A stretch of 64,000 nt of DNA. Origin: UBA1402 sp964575345. GTDB lineage: Bacteria; Bacteroidota; Bacteroidia; Bacteroidales; UBA1402. Within the stretch, counting starts at the first letter, position 1. Every line of letters starts with the position of its first letter. Shown one piece after another: positions 25,954 through 35,212 of the stretch. The position numbers and the translations under genes are program-made. Below the pieces are notes generated by a model, which had not been told where the DNA came from, ran no database searches, and saw only the letters and a list, made by a program, of their open reading frames with translations. Where the stretch lies: positions 1 through 64,000 of the forward strand of contig CAZNQD010000003.1 in the NCBI GenBank assembly GCA_964575345.1, in the 5' to 3' direction.

Positions 25954-28900
25954 TTACCCTTTAAAAATTTTGATTTTTAACGACAACTCATCCATTTCCA
26001 ATTCTGTTCCATCCTCGAGCAAGTCGACTATTCGCAGGCTTAAACCCAAAGTCTGAGTAGAAATAAATTCTCCCCAGTCTTCCATGGTTCCGGTAAAGGC
26101 AGGATGCTTTTCAATAAGGATATGTATGCGGTCGGTTATCTCAAAATTCTGAGCCTTGCGCAGGTTCTGAATACGATTCACCAGTTCGCGCGCCAGGCCT
26201 TCTCTCCTTAATTCTTCGGTAATACTTACATCGAGGGCTACTGTAAGCCGTCCTTCGTTGGCCACCAGCCAACCGGGGATGTCTTCCGAGAGAATTTCCA
26301 CATCGCCGGCTTCAACATGCAGCTCCTTGCCTTCCAGTTCTAATGTGCAACAGCCCTTTTGTTCAAACACAGCAATGGCGTCTTGCTGCATTTCTCCCAA
26401 CATTTTTGCAACCAGCTTCATGTTTTTCCCGCATTTAGGCCCAAGTTTCTTGAAATCGGGTTTGACACGCTTGATCAGCAGTCCTCCGGCAGTATCTATA
26501 AACTTCAATTCCTTGACATTAACTTCGTTTAGAATGAGCTCACGGACAGCTTCGATGGCTGTTTTCTGGGCGGCATCCAACGCAGGGATCATAATGGTCT
26601 GCAGGGGTTGCCTGACCCTGATATTCACCTTGCGTCTCAGGGCCAACACCATGGACGAAATTTGCTGAGCCATCTGCATTCGATTCTCCAGGCCGCTGTC
26701 TATTGCTTCGTAATTACATTGCGGATAGTCGGCCAGGTGGACAGATTCACAGCTCTCAGCCTTTGCAACGACATTTAAATCCAAAAACAGCCGGTCTGCG
26801 TAAAAAGGAGCAATGGGAGCCATCAGACGGGATACGGTTTCCAGGCAAGTGTACAAGGTCTGGTAAGCCGAAAGTTTGTCTTTGGAGTATCCCCCGCCCC
26901 AGAAGCGCTTACGATTGAGACGGACATACCAGTTGCTTAAATTTTCGCCTACGAAGTCTGCTATTGCTCGACCCGATTTGGTTGCTTCGTAGTCGTTATA
27001 ATACTGATCTGTATCGCGAATAAGGCTATTCAGTTGTGAAAGTATCCAACGATCTATTTCGGGCCTTTCCTGCAGCGGAATTTGTGCTGCCTGATTGTCG
27101 AAGTCGTCTACATTTGCATACAAAACAAAGAAAGAATAAGTATTGTACAAGGTACCGAAAAACTTCCGTCTGACTTCTTCTATACCTTCTTCGTCGAATT
27201 TTAAGTTATCCCAGGGGGAGGCATTGGTAATCATATACCAACGCAAAGGATCAGAACCGTATTTTTCGATGGTACCAAAAGGATCTACGGCGTTACCCAG
27301 ACGTTTTGACATTTTGTTTCCGTTCTTATCCAGAACCAATCCATTGGAAACCACACTTTTAAAGGCAACAGAATCAAAGAGCATAGCTGCCAGCGCGTGC
27401 AGGGTGAAAAACCATCCACGCGTCTGGTCTACTCCCTCGGCGATAAAATCGGCAGGATAACATTGACCCGATTCAAAAGCTTCCTTGTTTTCGAAAGGGT
27501 AATGAATCTGGGCGTAAGGCATGGCTCCCGAATCGAACCAGACGTCAATCAGGTCGGGCTCACGCTTCATGGCTTTGCCCGAGGGAGAAACCAACACTAT
27601 TTCATCCACATAAGGACGATGCAGGTCTATTTTTTCGACTGAATAATTTTCGGCCGTGTACAGACCGGGAACAAAATCCTTGTAGGGATTATCTTTCATA
27701 AATCCGAGGCCGACTGCCTTCTCTATCTCTGTGTACAGCTCGGCCACCGATCCGATACAGAGTTCTTCGCTACCGTCCTCGGTACGCCAAATGGGCAGAG
27801 GCGTACCCCAGAAGCGGCTGCGTGAGAGGTTCCAATCCTGCAGATTCTCGAGCCACTTGCCAAAACGGCCTGTACCGGTGGAGCCCGGCTTCCACAAGAT
27901 GGTCTGGTTTAGGCCGATCATTTGGTCACGACAGGCGGTCGTTTTTATAAACCAGCTGTCCATGGGATAATACAGGATTGGCTTATCGGTGCGCCAGCAG
28001 TGAGGATAATTGTGTACCTGCTTTTCAATTTTAAAAGCACGGTTCTCCTGCTTGAGCATCACGCAGAGGTCCACATCCAGATTAGCTTCATTTTCGGAGC
28101 CTTCGGGCATATATTCGTTCTTGACATAACGGCCTGCGTAAGGCGCGTATTTTTCGACATTAACATTCCTGCTGACAAAACCAGGATCGAGATCTTCCAA
28201 ACTGAAAAATTTACCGACGGTGTCCACCATGGGACGTGCATTTCCGTCTTTATCAATTAATAAAAGAGGGCTTATGTTGGATTTTTTGGCAACAAACTGG
28301 TCATCAGCTCCAAAAGTAGGGGCAATGTGTACAATGCCCGTACCGTCATCGGTGGAAACAAAGTCACCGCCGATTACTTCAAAAGCATTCCCACCCGGAT
28401 TGACCCAGGGGATTAATTGCTCGTATTGTATACCCAGTAATTCCTCTCCTTTGTATTCCCCGGGCAGCACTTTGTAAGGAATGCTCTTTTCGCCCGCCTT
28501 GTATTTGTCTAATGGCAATTCCGCTGCTTTTGGACTGAAATGGGCAGTCAGCAATTCCTTGGCCAGGATATAGGTGGCCGGCTGTCCGGTATAAAAATTA
28601 TAGCTTTGCACAGCTACATAGCTGATAGCCGGACCCACACAAAGAGCTGTATTGGAGGGCAAAGTCCAGGGTGTGGTGGTCCAGGCCAGGAAAAAGGCTT
28701 CTCCGTGTTGGCTCCATTCCGGACGTGGATTTTTTATCCTGAATTGAGCCACACAGGTAGTGTCCTTGACGTCCCTGTAGCAACCCGGCTGATTCAATTC
28801 ATGGGTACTCAGCCCCGAACCGGCCGCAGGAGAATAGGGCTGGATGGTATAACCCTTGTAGAGTAAGCCTTTTTTATATAATTCCTTGAGCAGGTACCAT

Positions 28901-29382
28901 AAGGTTTCGATGTAACGATTGTCGTAGGTGATATAAGGATCGGACATATCAACCCAATAACCCATTCTGCGGGTAAGGTCTTCCCACTCGCGGGTGTATT
29001 TCATCACGTCCTTACGGCAGGCGGCATTGTAGTCGATGACGGAAATTTTTTTGCCTATATCTTCTTTGGTAATTCCCAAAGCTTTTTCCACTCCCAGTTC
29101 CACGGGGAGGCCGTGGGTATCCCAACCGGCTTTGCGTTTTACTTCAAAGCCTTTCATGGTTTTGTAACGGCAAAAAATATCCTTGATGGTTCTGGCCATT
29201 ACATGATGAATTCCGGGCATGCCGTTGGCTGAGGGGGGGCCTTCGTAAAATACGAAAGACGGCCCTCCTTCCCTCAAAGTTGTACTTTTCTGAAAAAGAT
29301 TGGATGATTCCCATTTTTCTAACATCGATTTGTTGATGGCGGACAAATCGAATTCTGTGTACTCGGCAAATTTTTTTGACAT
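25954..29382 (-). CDS. ileS: isoleucyl-tRNA synthetase
   Basis: A class Ia synthetase that charges tRNA-Ile and edits mischarged valine. It shows the HIGH-equivalent GIHHVMAR after PSANGMP, a large CP1 editing domain (with the TTPWTLPSNTAL motif), the KMSKS-type KNGNKMSKRLGN, and a C-terminal anticodon-binding domain with a DUF5915-like tail, giving 1142 residues. I chose the ATG at 29382 (MSKKFAEYTEFDLS), which matches how the family normally begins. A second ATG four codons upstream (29394) is also downstream of the promoter and cannot be excluded. Confidence 0.96.
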   Translation of the reverse strand: MSKKFAEYTEFDLSAINKSMLEKWESSNLFQKSTTLREGGPSFVFYEGPPSANGMPGIHHVMARTIKDIFCRYKTMKGFEVKRKAGWDTHGLPVELGVEKALGITKEDIGKKISVIDYNAACRKDVMKYTREWEDLTRRMGYWVDMSDPYITYDNRYIETLWYLLKELYKKGLLYKGYTIQPYSPAAGSGLSTHELNQPGCYRDVKDTTCVAQFRIKNPRPEWSQHGEAFFLAWTTTPWTLPSNTALCVGPAISYVAVQSYNFYTGQPATYILAKELLTAHFSPKAAELPLDKYKAGEKSIPYKVLPGEYKGEELLGIQYEQLIPWVNPGGNAFEVIGGDFVSTDDGTGIVHIAPTFGADDQFVAKKSNISPLLLIDKDGNARPMVDTVGKFFSLEDLDPGFVSRNVNVEKYAPYAGRYVKNEYMPEGSENEANLDVDLCVMLKQENRAFKIEKQVHNYPHCWRTDKPILYYPMDSWFIKTTACRDQMIGLNQTILWKPGSTGTGRFGKWLENLQDWNLSRSRFWGTPLPIWRTEDGSEELCIGSVAELYTEIEKAVGLGFMKDNPYKDFVPGLYTAENYSVEKIDLHRPYVDEIVLVSPSGKAMKREPDLIDVWFDSGAMPYAQIHYPFENKEAFESGQCYPADFIAEGVDQTRGWFFTLHALAAMLFDSVAFKSVVSNGLVLDKNGNKMSKRLGNAVDPFGTIEKYGSDPLRWYMITNASPWDNLKFDEEGIEEVRRKFFGTLYNTYSFFVLYANVDDFDNQAAQIPLQERPEIDRWILSQLNSLIRDTDQYYNDYEATKSGRAIADFVGENLSNWYVRLNRKRFWGGGYSKDKLSAYQTLYTCLETVSRLMAPIAPFYADRLFLDLNVVAKAESCESVHLADYPQCNYEAIDSGLENRMQMAQQISSMVLALRRKVNIRVRQPLQTIMIPALDAAQKTAIEAVRELILNEVNVKELKFIDTAGGLLIKRVKPDFKKLGPKCGKNMKLVAKMLGEMQQDAIAVFEQKGCCTLELEGKELHVEAGDVEILSEDIPGWLVANEGRLTVALDVSITEELRREGLARELVNRIQNLRKAQNFEITDRIHILIEKHPAFTGTMEDWGEFISTQTLGLSLRIVDLLEDGTELEMDELSLKIKIFKG

Positions 29383-29411
29383 CTTTGCGATCATTATCCT
29401 AATTAAGGGCG

Positions 29412-29419
29412 CAAAGGTA
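29412..29419 (-). promoter_or_regulatory. -7 promoter box of ileS
   Basis: TACCTTTG on the minus strand followed by GCGCCC, 29 bases upstream of the ATG at 29382. Confidence 0.6.
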
Positions 29420-29448
29420 CATTAAAAAAATGTACTATAAAAAGGGAT

Positions 29449-30186
29449 TTAAAGATAAAAATCGGAGGTTAAAGCCTTGAACTCAGGAGTATATTCATCT
29501 TTCCTGTCTTCGATATGCAATTCCTGACGACAAATATCAGCCCGCGATTTGGAAAAGGCCATCAGGCAACGCTTAGGCTCTTTGCCCTGACGATGTGAAA
29601 TCCGACAGATATTTGTCAGGTAAAGCCTCTGCCCCCAACAGAGCTCTTCCATTAATTCTGCGGCTTCGGCTGGCACAATAAGAGAAAAGATACCCTGCTC
29701 GCCCAGAAGCCCGGCAGCACTCATTGTTAATTGTTCAAAGCTTAACTTGTCACCATGACGGGCTAAGTTGCGTGTATAAATGCTACCCTTCAGGGCATTC
29801 CTGTAATAAGGAGGATTCGAGACGATCAGGTCGAATTTTTGCTCTTCGGGAGTAAAATTGTCGTTTATACTTTCGGGGAAAGAGCCCTGAATTATTTGTA
29901 TTCTTTCGGGCCAGGGGCTGCGGGCAACATTTTCCTGGGCCTGCAATGCTGTCTGAATGTCTTTTTCGATACCAAAAACCGTGGATGAGGGAAAACGCTG
30001 AGCCAACATCAGTGCAATCAATCCGGAACCACTGCCCACATCCAGCACCCTCAACGCTGAAGCTTCGGACATCCCGGCGGAGGGTTTAGCCCAGGCACCC
30101 AACAACACTCCGTCCATGCCCACCTTCATGGCGCAACGGTCGTGAAATACCTCAAATTGCTTAAAACGAAAAGAGGAGGACGACAT
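29449..30186 (-). CDS. trmN6: tRNA1(Val) (adenine(37)-N6)-methyltransferase (YfiC/TrmN6 family)
   Basis: A SAM-dependent methyltransferase predicted to make m6A37 in tRNA-Val. It has a Rossmann-like fold with the SAM motif VLDVGSGSGLIALML, an acidic ribose-binding residue in FGIEKDI, and the N6-adenine catalytic motif IVSNPPYYRNALKGS. The N-terminus FRFKQFEVFHDRCAMKVGMDGVLLGAW is typical. I chose ATG 30186 (MSSSSFRFKQF, 245 residues), one base beyond the upstream gene's stop. An upstream ATG at 30243 would lie inside that gene and adds unrelated sequence. It is the last gene of a three-gene run with ftsB/divIC. Confidence 0.9.
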   Translation of the reverse strand: MSSSSFRFKQFEVFHDRCAMKVGMDGVLLGAWAKPSAGMSEASALRVLDVGSGSGLIALMLAQRFPSSTVFGIEKDIQTALQAQENVARSPWPERIQIIQGSFPESINDNFTPEEQKFDLIVSNPPYYRNALKGSIYTRNLARHGDKLSFEQLTMSAAGLLGEQGIFSLIVPAEAAELMEELCWGQRLYLTNICRISHRQGKEPKRCLMAFSKSRADICRQELHIEDRKDEYTPEFKALTSDFYL

Positions 30187-30187
30187 A

Positions 30188-30532
30188 CTATTGCTCGTTT
30201 TCTTTCTGATAGGAGGCCGAACGAAAAGCCACGTACAATTCAATCACAGCCACTATCAACAAGATTGCCACCCAGGATTTGCCGTCTTTGAACATCAGAT
30301 AGACAGCCAACATAAGAACGATGGCGTTGAAAGCGAACATTCTGTTAAGCCGCTTTAGCCTGAAATCACTGCCTCTGTAGGCCGTAATGGCACGATGGGC
30401 AATATACAGAACGACACCGGCCGCAAAACTGAATCTGGCCCAGGCATGCTGTTCCATTATCAAAACTGACGAGATCAGGATCAGCACCGCGGCCAAAATA
30501 AATAATAGATCTTTAAGTGCGTTTTTGGACAT
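30188..30532 (-). CDS. small four-helix membrane protein, unknown function
   Basis: A 114-residue protein with four hydrophobic segments: about 9-27 (LLFILAAVLILISSVLIM), 33-50, 66-82 and 86-103. They are separated by short basic loops such as HRAITAYRGSDFRLKRLNR, and the tail ends KENEQ. No catalytic motif or named family is apparent to me. It lies one base after the ftsB/divIC-like gene and directly before trmN6. Its ATG and the neighbouring stop codon positions suggest translational coupling. Confidence 0.75.
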   Translation of the reverse strand: MSKNALKDLLFILAAVLILISSVLIMEQHAWARFSFAAGVVLYIAHRAITAYRGSDFRLKRLNRMFAFNAIVLMLAVYLMFKDGKSWVAILLIVAVIELYVAFRSASYQKENEQ

Positions 30533-30533
30533 T

Positions 30534-30833
30534 TTATTCCAATAAAAAAATTTCTTCGTCGTCTTTTTTCATCAAGTAGCGTTCACGGGCAATTTTCTCC
30601 AGTTCCTCGCTGCCGGTTCTCAAATCCTCAAGCTGTTCCAGAGCCTGATCCCTTACTTTTTCGTATTGTCTTATTTCTTTACGTAAAGCGCGTATTTTAC
30701 TATCGTATTGCATGCGTCTGATCAGGTTGTGTTCATCGATGAACACAATCAGCAGACCGAATAAAATCAACACGATCAGGTATTTATTCAAATACGGTTT
30801 AATCTTTTCGTAAAACGCCAAAATCTTGCGCAT
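30534..30833 (-). CDS. FtsB/DivIC-family septum formation protein
   Basis: A single-pass bitopic protein of the divisome that bridges FtsL and FtsQ in better-studied bacteria. The 99-residue sequence has a short cytoplasmic N-terminus, one transmembrane helix (about 15-32, YLIVLILFGLLIVFI) and a periplasmic coiled coil (about 37-70). A C-terminal motif follows, EELEKIARERYLMKKDDEEIF, typical of FtsB/DivIC (the ARE-RY-MKK-DE pattern). It is the first gene of a short minus-strand operon and is divergent from dnaX. Confidence 0.88.
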   Translation of the reverse strand: MRKILAFYEKIKPYLNKYLIVLILFGLLIVFIDEHNLIRRMQYDSKIRALRKEIRQYEKVRDQALEQLEDLRTGSEELEKIARERYLMKKDDEEIFLLE

Positions 30834-30938
30834 AAGTGGATTTATGAACAGGGCAAAATTACGAGAATAATCCGGATGCCCAAGTATATTCTAAATGAAA
30901 AAACCATGTTGGAACTTCCTTTTTAAAAAAGCCTTATG

Positions 30939-30946
30939 TATCTTTG
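30939..30946 (+). promoter_or_regulatory. -7 promoter box of dnaX, decides the start codon
   Basis: TATCTTTG covers the TTG codon at 30944 that could otherwise start the frame. Transcription beginning about seven bases later leaves ATG 30974 as the first usable start. Confidence 0.65.
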
Positions 30947-30973
30947 TCCATCTTAGCCAGTAGCAAAATTAGT

Positions 30974-32734
30974 ATGGAAAATTATTTGGTTTCAGCACGA
31001 AAATACCGTCCGGACAACTTTAAATCGGTCGTTGGACAGAGCGCCCTTACTACAACTCTCCAAAATGCCATCAAGAACAAGCAACTGGCTCATGCCTATT
31101 TGTTTTGCGGCCCAAGAGGAGTAGGCAAAACCACTTGTGCCAGGATTTTTGCCAAAGCCATCAATTGTTTTTATCCCAACAACCAGGGGGAAGCCTGCAA
31201 CAAATGCGAATCCTGCGTTTCGTTCAACGAGCAGCGTTCATATAACATTCACGAACTGGATGCCGCCTCCAACAATTCGGTGGACGACATTCGTTCTCTG
31301 ACCGAACAAGTGCGCATTCCGCCACAACTGGGTAAATACAAGGTTTACATTATCGACGAAGTGCATATGCTTTCTTCCAGTGCTTTCAATGCCTTTCTCA
31401 AAACACTGGAGGAGCCTCCCGCTCATGCTGTTTTTATTTTGGCAACTACCGAAAAACAAAAAATCATACCTACCATACTCTCCCGATGTCAAATTTATGA
31501 TTTTCACCGCATCAGCATTAACGACATCTGTGCCTACCTGCAGTATGTGGCCGACTCCGAAGGCATCGAAACAGAACCGGAAGCCCTGAACGCCATAGCC
31601 CTGAAATCGGACGGAGGCATGCGTGATGCCCTCTCTGTTTTTGACCAGGTTTGCAGCTACGGTGAGGGCATAATTACCTATCAGCATGTCATCGATAATC
31701 TGAACATACTCGACTACGACTATTATTTCAGGCTGGTTGAGGCTTTTTTGAACGAAAATACTATAGAGGCGTTGTTACTGTTTGATCAGATTTTGAACCA
31801 GGGTTTTGAAGGCTTACATTTCATTAATGGGCTGGCTTCTCATTTCAGAGATCTCATGGTTTCGAAAGATTCCCGCAGCATAAGCCTGCTGGAGCAAGCA
31901 GAGAGTGTGCGCGACAAATACAAAAAACAGGCAGAAGAATGCAGTATGGGCTTTTTGTTCAGAGCTCTTAAACTGAGCAATGAATGCAGCCTGCAATATA
32001 ATCAAAGCAAAAACAAGCGCCTTTTGGTGGAACTTTGCCTGATCCAACTTTGCCTGACCGGCGAAGCAAAAAAAAAACAGGAAGGACTGAAAACGGATAA
32101 AATCCCGGCTACCCGGACTAATTCAACATTGCAGGCCAACCCGCTACCACAGGATAATCCCCAATCCTACAGCACCGGGGAGCCCGACAAAGAGACCGTA
32201 ATACCCCGGCAGGCTGTGGTGCCCGAACCTGCCCCTCAGAATCAAAATCCCGGCACTAAGGCAGCTAAGGAAAGAGCACTACCGGGTCTGACCACTTCGA
32301 TACGCCGGCGTAAAATGCAGGCAGATGAAATTCCGGGCCCGGAAGCAGCCATAAAAGAAGTTATTAAGACTGAAGAACACTTTAGCGAAGAGAACCTTGT
32401 TAAAGCCTGGCTCCGTTTTGCCGGCACACTCAGGGAAGATCCTTATTTATCGAACTCCATGCAGGCCTGTAAACCTCGTTTGCTGAACAAAAGCGATTTC
32501 GAGGTGATTGTTTTTCATCCGCTGACCGCTCAACGGCTCGAAGCCATACGGGGAGAAATAGAAAACCGTTTGCAACAGGATTTGCAAAACGGTAAAGTAC
32601 ACATGCAGTTGCGGATCAGTGAAGAGAATGAGTTTAAAAAGCCCCTAAGCCCTCAGGATCAGTTGGACGAAATGATCAAAAAGAATCCGAACTTGCAAAG
32701 CCTGAAACAAAAATTAAACCTTGAATTGGAATAA
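30974..32734 (+). CDS. dnaX: DNA polymerase III subunit gamma/tau
   Basis: The clamp-loader ATPase of the replisome. It has Walker A GPRGVGKTTCAR, a zinc-binding module (Cys-rich CFYPN...CNKCESC), Walker B IIDEVHMLSS, sensor 1 ILATTEKQKII and the collar domain to about residue 360. A Pro/Gln/Asn-rich linker (about 375-430) leads to a C-terminal tau-like domain ending LKQKLNLELE. The ATG at 30974 (MENYLVSARKYRP, 586 residues) is chosen because the upstream promoter box overlaps the longer frame. No clear slippery heptamer with stem-loop for a gamma form was found. A run of nine A at 32070-32078 (the lysine codons after GEA) is a possible slippage site. Confidence 0.95.
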   Translation: MENYLVSARKYRPDNFKSVVGQSALTTTLQNAIKNKQLAHAYLFCGPRGVGKTTCARIFAKAINCFYPNNQGEACNKCESCVSFNEQRSYNIHELDAASNNSVDDIRSLTEQVRIPPQLGKYKVYIIDEVHMLSSSAFNAFLKTLEEPPAHAVFILATTEKQKIIPTILSRCQIYDFHRISINDICAYLQYVADSEGIETEPEALNAIALKSDGGMRDALSVFDQVCSYGEGIITYQHVIDNLNILDYDYYFRLVEAFLNENTIEALLLFDQILNQGFEGLHFINGLASHFRDLMVSKDSRSISLLEQAESVRDKYKKQAEECSMGFLFRALKLSNECSLQYNQSKNKRLLVELCLIQLCLTGEAKKKQEGLKTDKIPATRTNSTLQANPLPQDNPQSYSTGEPDKETVIPRQAVVPEPAPQNQNPGTKAAKERALPGLTTSIRRRKMQADEIPGPEAAIKEVIKTEEHFSEENLVKAWLRFAGTLREDPYLSNSMQACKPRLLNKSDFEVIVFHPLTAQRLEAIRGEIENRLQQDLQNGKVHMQLRISEENEFKKPLSPQDQLDEMIKKNPNLQSLKQKLNLELE

Positions 32735-32806
32735 ACGACTGTTTATCCGGTAACAGAAGTTTGAAGAAATTTGCCGGGATTACGCTGCAAGTTTGTTCAC
32801 TCCGAA

Positions 32807-33292
32807 TTATTTCAGCTGGCGATTGAAGTTGATCATTTGTATTGCGGTTTTGGCTGCTTCCACTCCTTTGTTGCCGTGTATGCCGCCTGCCCTGTTCAAA
32901 GCTTGGTGCATATCGTTGGTGGTAAGCAGACCAAAAACAAAGGGAATGCTTCCTTTGGCATTCAACTGGGCTATGCCCTGCGTTACTCCGGAACAGACGT
33001 ACTCAAAATGAGGTGTTTCTCCGCGAATTACACTACCCAAAGCAATAACAGCATCCACAGAAGCAGCAGCCTCCATTCTGGCCGCCCCGTAAATCAACTC
33101 AAAACTGCCCGGAACCCAGGCAACCAAGATGTTTTCGGGATCTACTTTGTTACGCAGTAAAAACTGCTGTGCTCCTTCCAACAACTTGACCGTGACATCG
33201 TAGTTCCATTCGGAAACCACAATACCTATTTTCATGCCGGATGCATCGGGCAGAGTATCAGGGTTGTATTCGGAAAGATTTTTGGTGCTCAT
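32807..33292 (-). CDS. ribH: 6,7-dimethyl-8-ribityllumazine synthase
   Basis: The penultimate riboflavin biosynthesis enzyme; it condenses 5-amino-6-ribitylaminouracil with 3,4-dihydroxybutanone phosphate. The 161-residue protein shows IGIVVSEWNYDVTVKLLEGA, WVPGSFELIYGA, ALGSVIRGETPHFEYV (with the catalytic His) and PFVFGLLTTNDMHQAL. Its length is normal for the icosahedral or pentameric family. Its ATG overlaps the stop of the upstream TPR gene by one base (TAATG). No other rib gene is in the window. Confidence 0.95.
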   Translation of the reverse strand: MSTKNLSEYNPDTLPDASGMKIGIVVSEWNYDVTVKLLEGAQQFLLRNKVDPENILVAWVPGSFELIYGAARMEAAASVDAVIALGSVIRGETPHFEYVCSGVTQGIAQLNAKGSIPFVFGLLTTNDMHQALNRAGGIHGNKGVEAAKTAIQMINFNRQLK

Positions 33293-33987
33293 TATTCCTT
33301 CAATCTCGTCCTTTCAATATACCTGTCTATATTCAGGCCTTCTTGTGAAAGGGGATAATTCTTTTTTATTTTTTCGTAAGATTCGCGGGCATTGTTGTAT
33401 TTTCCCAATGCTTCGTAAACACGGCCGGCCTTCATTAAATAAAGGGGAGCCAGTAAATTGTTATCGGCCTGGCCTGCTCTCTCGAAATAGGGCAAGGCTT
33501 TTTGTAATTGATCGAGTTCCACATAACAATCGCCGATTGCTCCCGTCAACGCGGGTGAAACCATAATATCAACTGCATTAAGTTTACTGAGCCTGTCGAT
33601 GGCTTTTTCGTAATCGCCCAGGTGCTTGTAGCACAAACCCGCATAGGCAGAAGCCAGTTTGGCAGTTTTGGTGATGCCGTAATTATCTATGATTCCTTCA
33701 AAACCTATAAATTCATAGTCATCTCCATATAGAGCCAGCTCAAATGAATCCGCAGCAAAGTACTGTTCTCCGCGGAACATCATTTCCTGAGCTTCTTTTT
33801 CTTTAGGCCCCATATAGCTGTTTCTGAAAAGAATGATACCACTCACCACTACTACGATAACCAACAAGGCCACCAAAAGGTTTTTCTGGTTGTTTTCTAT
33901 GAATTGTTCCGAACGGGTCAATACTTCGCCAACATTTTGCAGTTCCTCTTTTTGAGCTGCTTTTTTGGATGCATTTTTATTAGCCAT
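33292..33987 (-). CDS. tetratricopeptide-repeat protein with N-terminal membrane anchor
   Basis: The protein has a basic N-terminus (MANKNASKKAAQKEE), one transmembrane helix (about 37-53, LLVALLVIVVVVSGIIL) and, outside the membrane, four or so TPR motifs (about 95-225) such as AYAGLCYKHLGDYEKAI, AIGDCYVELDQLQKALPYF and LMKAGRVYEALGKYNNARESY. The TM-plus-TPR layout recalls YfgM-type proteins near the Sec translocon and BAM. I chose ATG 33987 (231 residues): the longer frame from 34035 overlaps a TACTTTTG promoter and adds no matching sequence. It is coupled to ribH by a one-base overlap. Confidence 0.8.
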   Translation of the reverse strand: MANKNASKKAAQKEELQNVGEVLTRSEQFIENNQKNLLVALLVIVVVVSGIILFRNSYMGPKEKEAQEMMFRGEQYFAADSFELALYGDDYEFIGFEGIIDNYGITKTAKLASAYAGLCYKHLGDYEKAIDRLSKLNAVDIMVSPALTGAIGDCYVELDQLQKALPYFERAGQADNNLLAPLYLMKAGRVYEALGKYNNARESYEKIKKNYPLSQEGLNIDRYIERTRLKE

Positions 33988-34021
33988 TTCTTTTATAATT
34001 GTATAAGACAAATTTGGTGTG

Positions 34022-34029
34022 CAAAAGTA
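34022..34029 (-). promoter_or_regulatory. -7 promoter box of TPR gene/ribH
   Basis: TACTTTTG on the minus strand, 34 bases upstream of the ATG at 33987. It is back-to-back with the recF box at 34072-34079, 42 bases away. Confidence 0.6.
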
Positions 34030-34071
34030 TAGCATTTCGTTCTATTAATAAAATTTCCCTGATTTTTTTTA

Positions 34072-34079
34072 TACTTTTG
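34072..34079 (+). promoter_or_regulatory. -7 promoter box of recF
   Basis: TACTTTTG, 25 bases before the recF ATG at 34105. A GTG two bases after the box is too close to be used. Confidence 0.6.
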
Positions 34080-34104
34080 TGTGCATTTTCTCCAAAATTC
34101 GTCC

Positions 34105-35205
34105 ATGTACCTGCAAAAGTTATCCATTTTCAATTATAAAAATATACAAGAGGCCAATATTGAATTCTCTCCCCGTTTAAATTGTTTTTTCGGCAAGAAC
34201 GGAGTGGGCAAAACCAATTTCCTGGACGCCATTCATTATCTTTCATTTTGTAAAAGCCATACCAATCCGGTTGACTCTCAGAATATTTTTCACGAGGCCG
34301 ACTATTTTATGCTGCAGGGCAGCTACCTGATCGAGGGCAAAGAAGAAGAGTATTATTGCGCTATGAAGCGCCGCCAAAAAAAAACATTCAAATTCAATAA
34401 AAAAGAATACGAACGCTTATCCGATCACATAGGGCGCTTGCCCCTGGTTATCGTGTCTCCGGCTGACGAAAATCTGATTCGCGAAGGCAGTGATGAACGC
34501 CGAAGATTTATGGATATCGCTCTTTCGCAGTTTGATCACTCCTATATGGAGGCTCTTATGAGTTACAACAAGGCTCTTTATCAACGCAACGCTCTGTTGA
34601 AAAATGAGCAGATGAACAGGGAAGATTCTCTCTACGAAATGTACGATGCTTCCATGAACGACTATGCCGGGCTGATTTATCAAAAACGCAGGGAATTCAT
34701 AACTGCCTTTCAGCCTGTTTTTGAACGTTATTACCAAGCCGTTTCCGGCCTTGGCGAAAGCATAGGACTGCACTATATATCGCATCTTGAACAGGGAAAT
34801 TTGCAGGAACAGCTTTTCCGTTCGAGAGAAAAAGATATTATTCTGGGTTTTACCACCAAGGGCATTCACAAAGACGAGCTCGAAATGCAAATCGACGGCT
34901 ATCCCATCAAAAGAGTAGGCTCCCAGGGGCAAAACAAAAGTTATCTGATTGCCTTGAAACTGGCACAATACGAATACCTGAAACAAGCCGGCAGGAAAAA
35001 ACCTATTCTTCTGCTCGACGACCTCTTCGATAAACTCGATGCTTCGCGGGTGGAACGCATCATTCAACTGGTTTCCAAAGAAGATTTCGGGCAGATATTT
35101 ATTACCGATACCCACCGGGAACACCTGAATATGATTTTACAGGCCAACGGTAAGGATTTCCGCGTTTTTCACATAGAAAACGCCTGCATTTGTCCTACAG
35201 AATAA
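34105..35205 (+). CDS. recF: DNA replication and repair protein RecF
   Basis: An SMC-like ATPase that loads RecA at gaps with RecO and RecR. The N-terminus is YLQKLSIFNYKNIQEANIEFS. Walker A is FGKNGVGKTNFLDAIHYLSF, the signature-type region contains GSQGQNKSYLIALKLAQYEY, and the Walker B/D-loop is PILLLDDLFDKLDASRVERI. It has 366 residues from ATG 34105, a normal length. A GTG at 34081 could extend it by eight residues but lies directly at the promoter. It is followed after seven bases by a DUF721 gene, a common pairing in Bacteroidota. Confidence 0.95.
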   Translation: MYLQKLSIFNYKNIQEANIEFSPRLNCFFGKNGVGKTNFLDAIHYLSFCKSHTNPVDSQNIFHEADYFMLQGSYLIEGKEEEYYCAMKRRQKKTFKFNKKEYERLSDHIGRLPLVIVSPADENLIREGSDERRRFMDIALSQFDHSYMEALMSYNKALYQRNALLKNEQMNREDSLYEMYDASMNDYAGLIYQKRREFITAFQPVFERYYQAVSGLGESIGLHYISHLEQGNLQEQLFRSREKDIILGFTTKGIHKDELEMQIDGYPIKRVGSQGQNKSYLIALKLAQYEYLKQAGRKKPILLLDDLFDKLDASRVERIIQLVSKEDFGQIFITDTHREHLNMILQANGKDFRVFHIENACICPTE

Positions 35206-35212
35206 GAAATCT

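Noticed and set aside
30188..30243. Longer start for the trmN6 gene at 30243
   Set aside because: It would lie inside the upstream membrane-protein gene and adds unrelated residues before the typical N-terminus.
32064..32084. Programmed frameshift in dnaX at the run of A
   Set aside because: A run of A is present, but I see no clear downstream pseudoknot or stem-loop, and the frame gives a full tau-like C-terminus.
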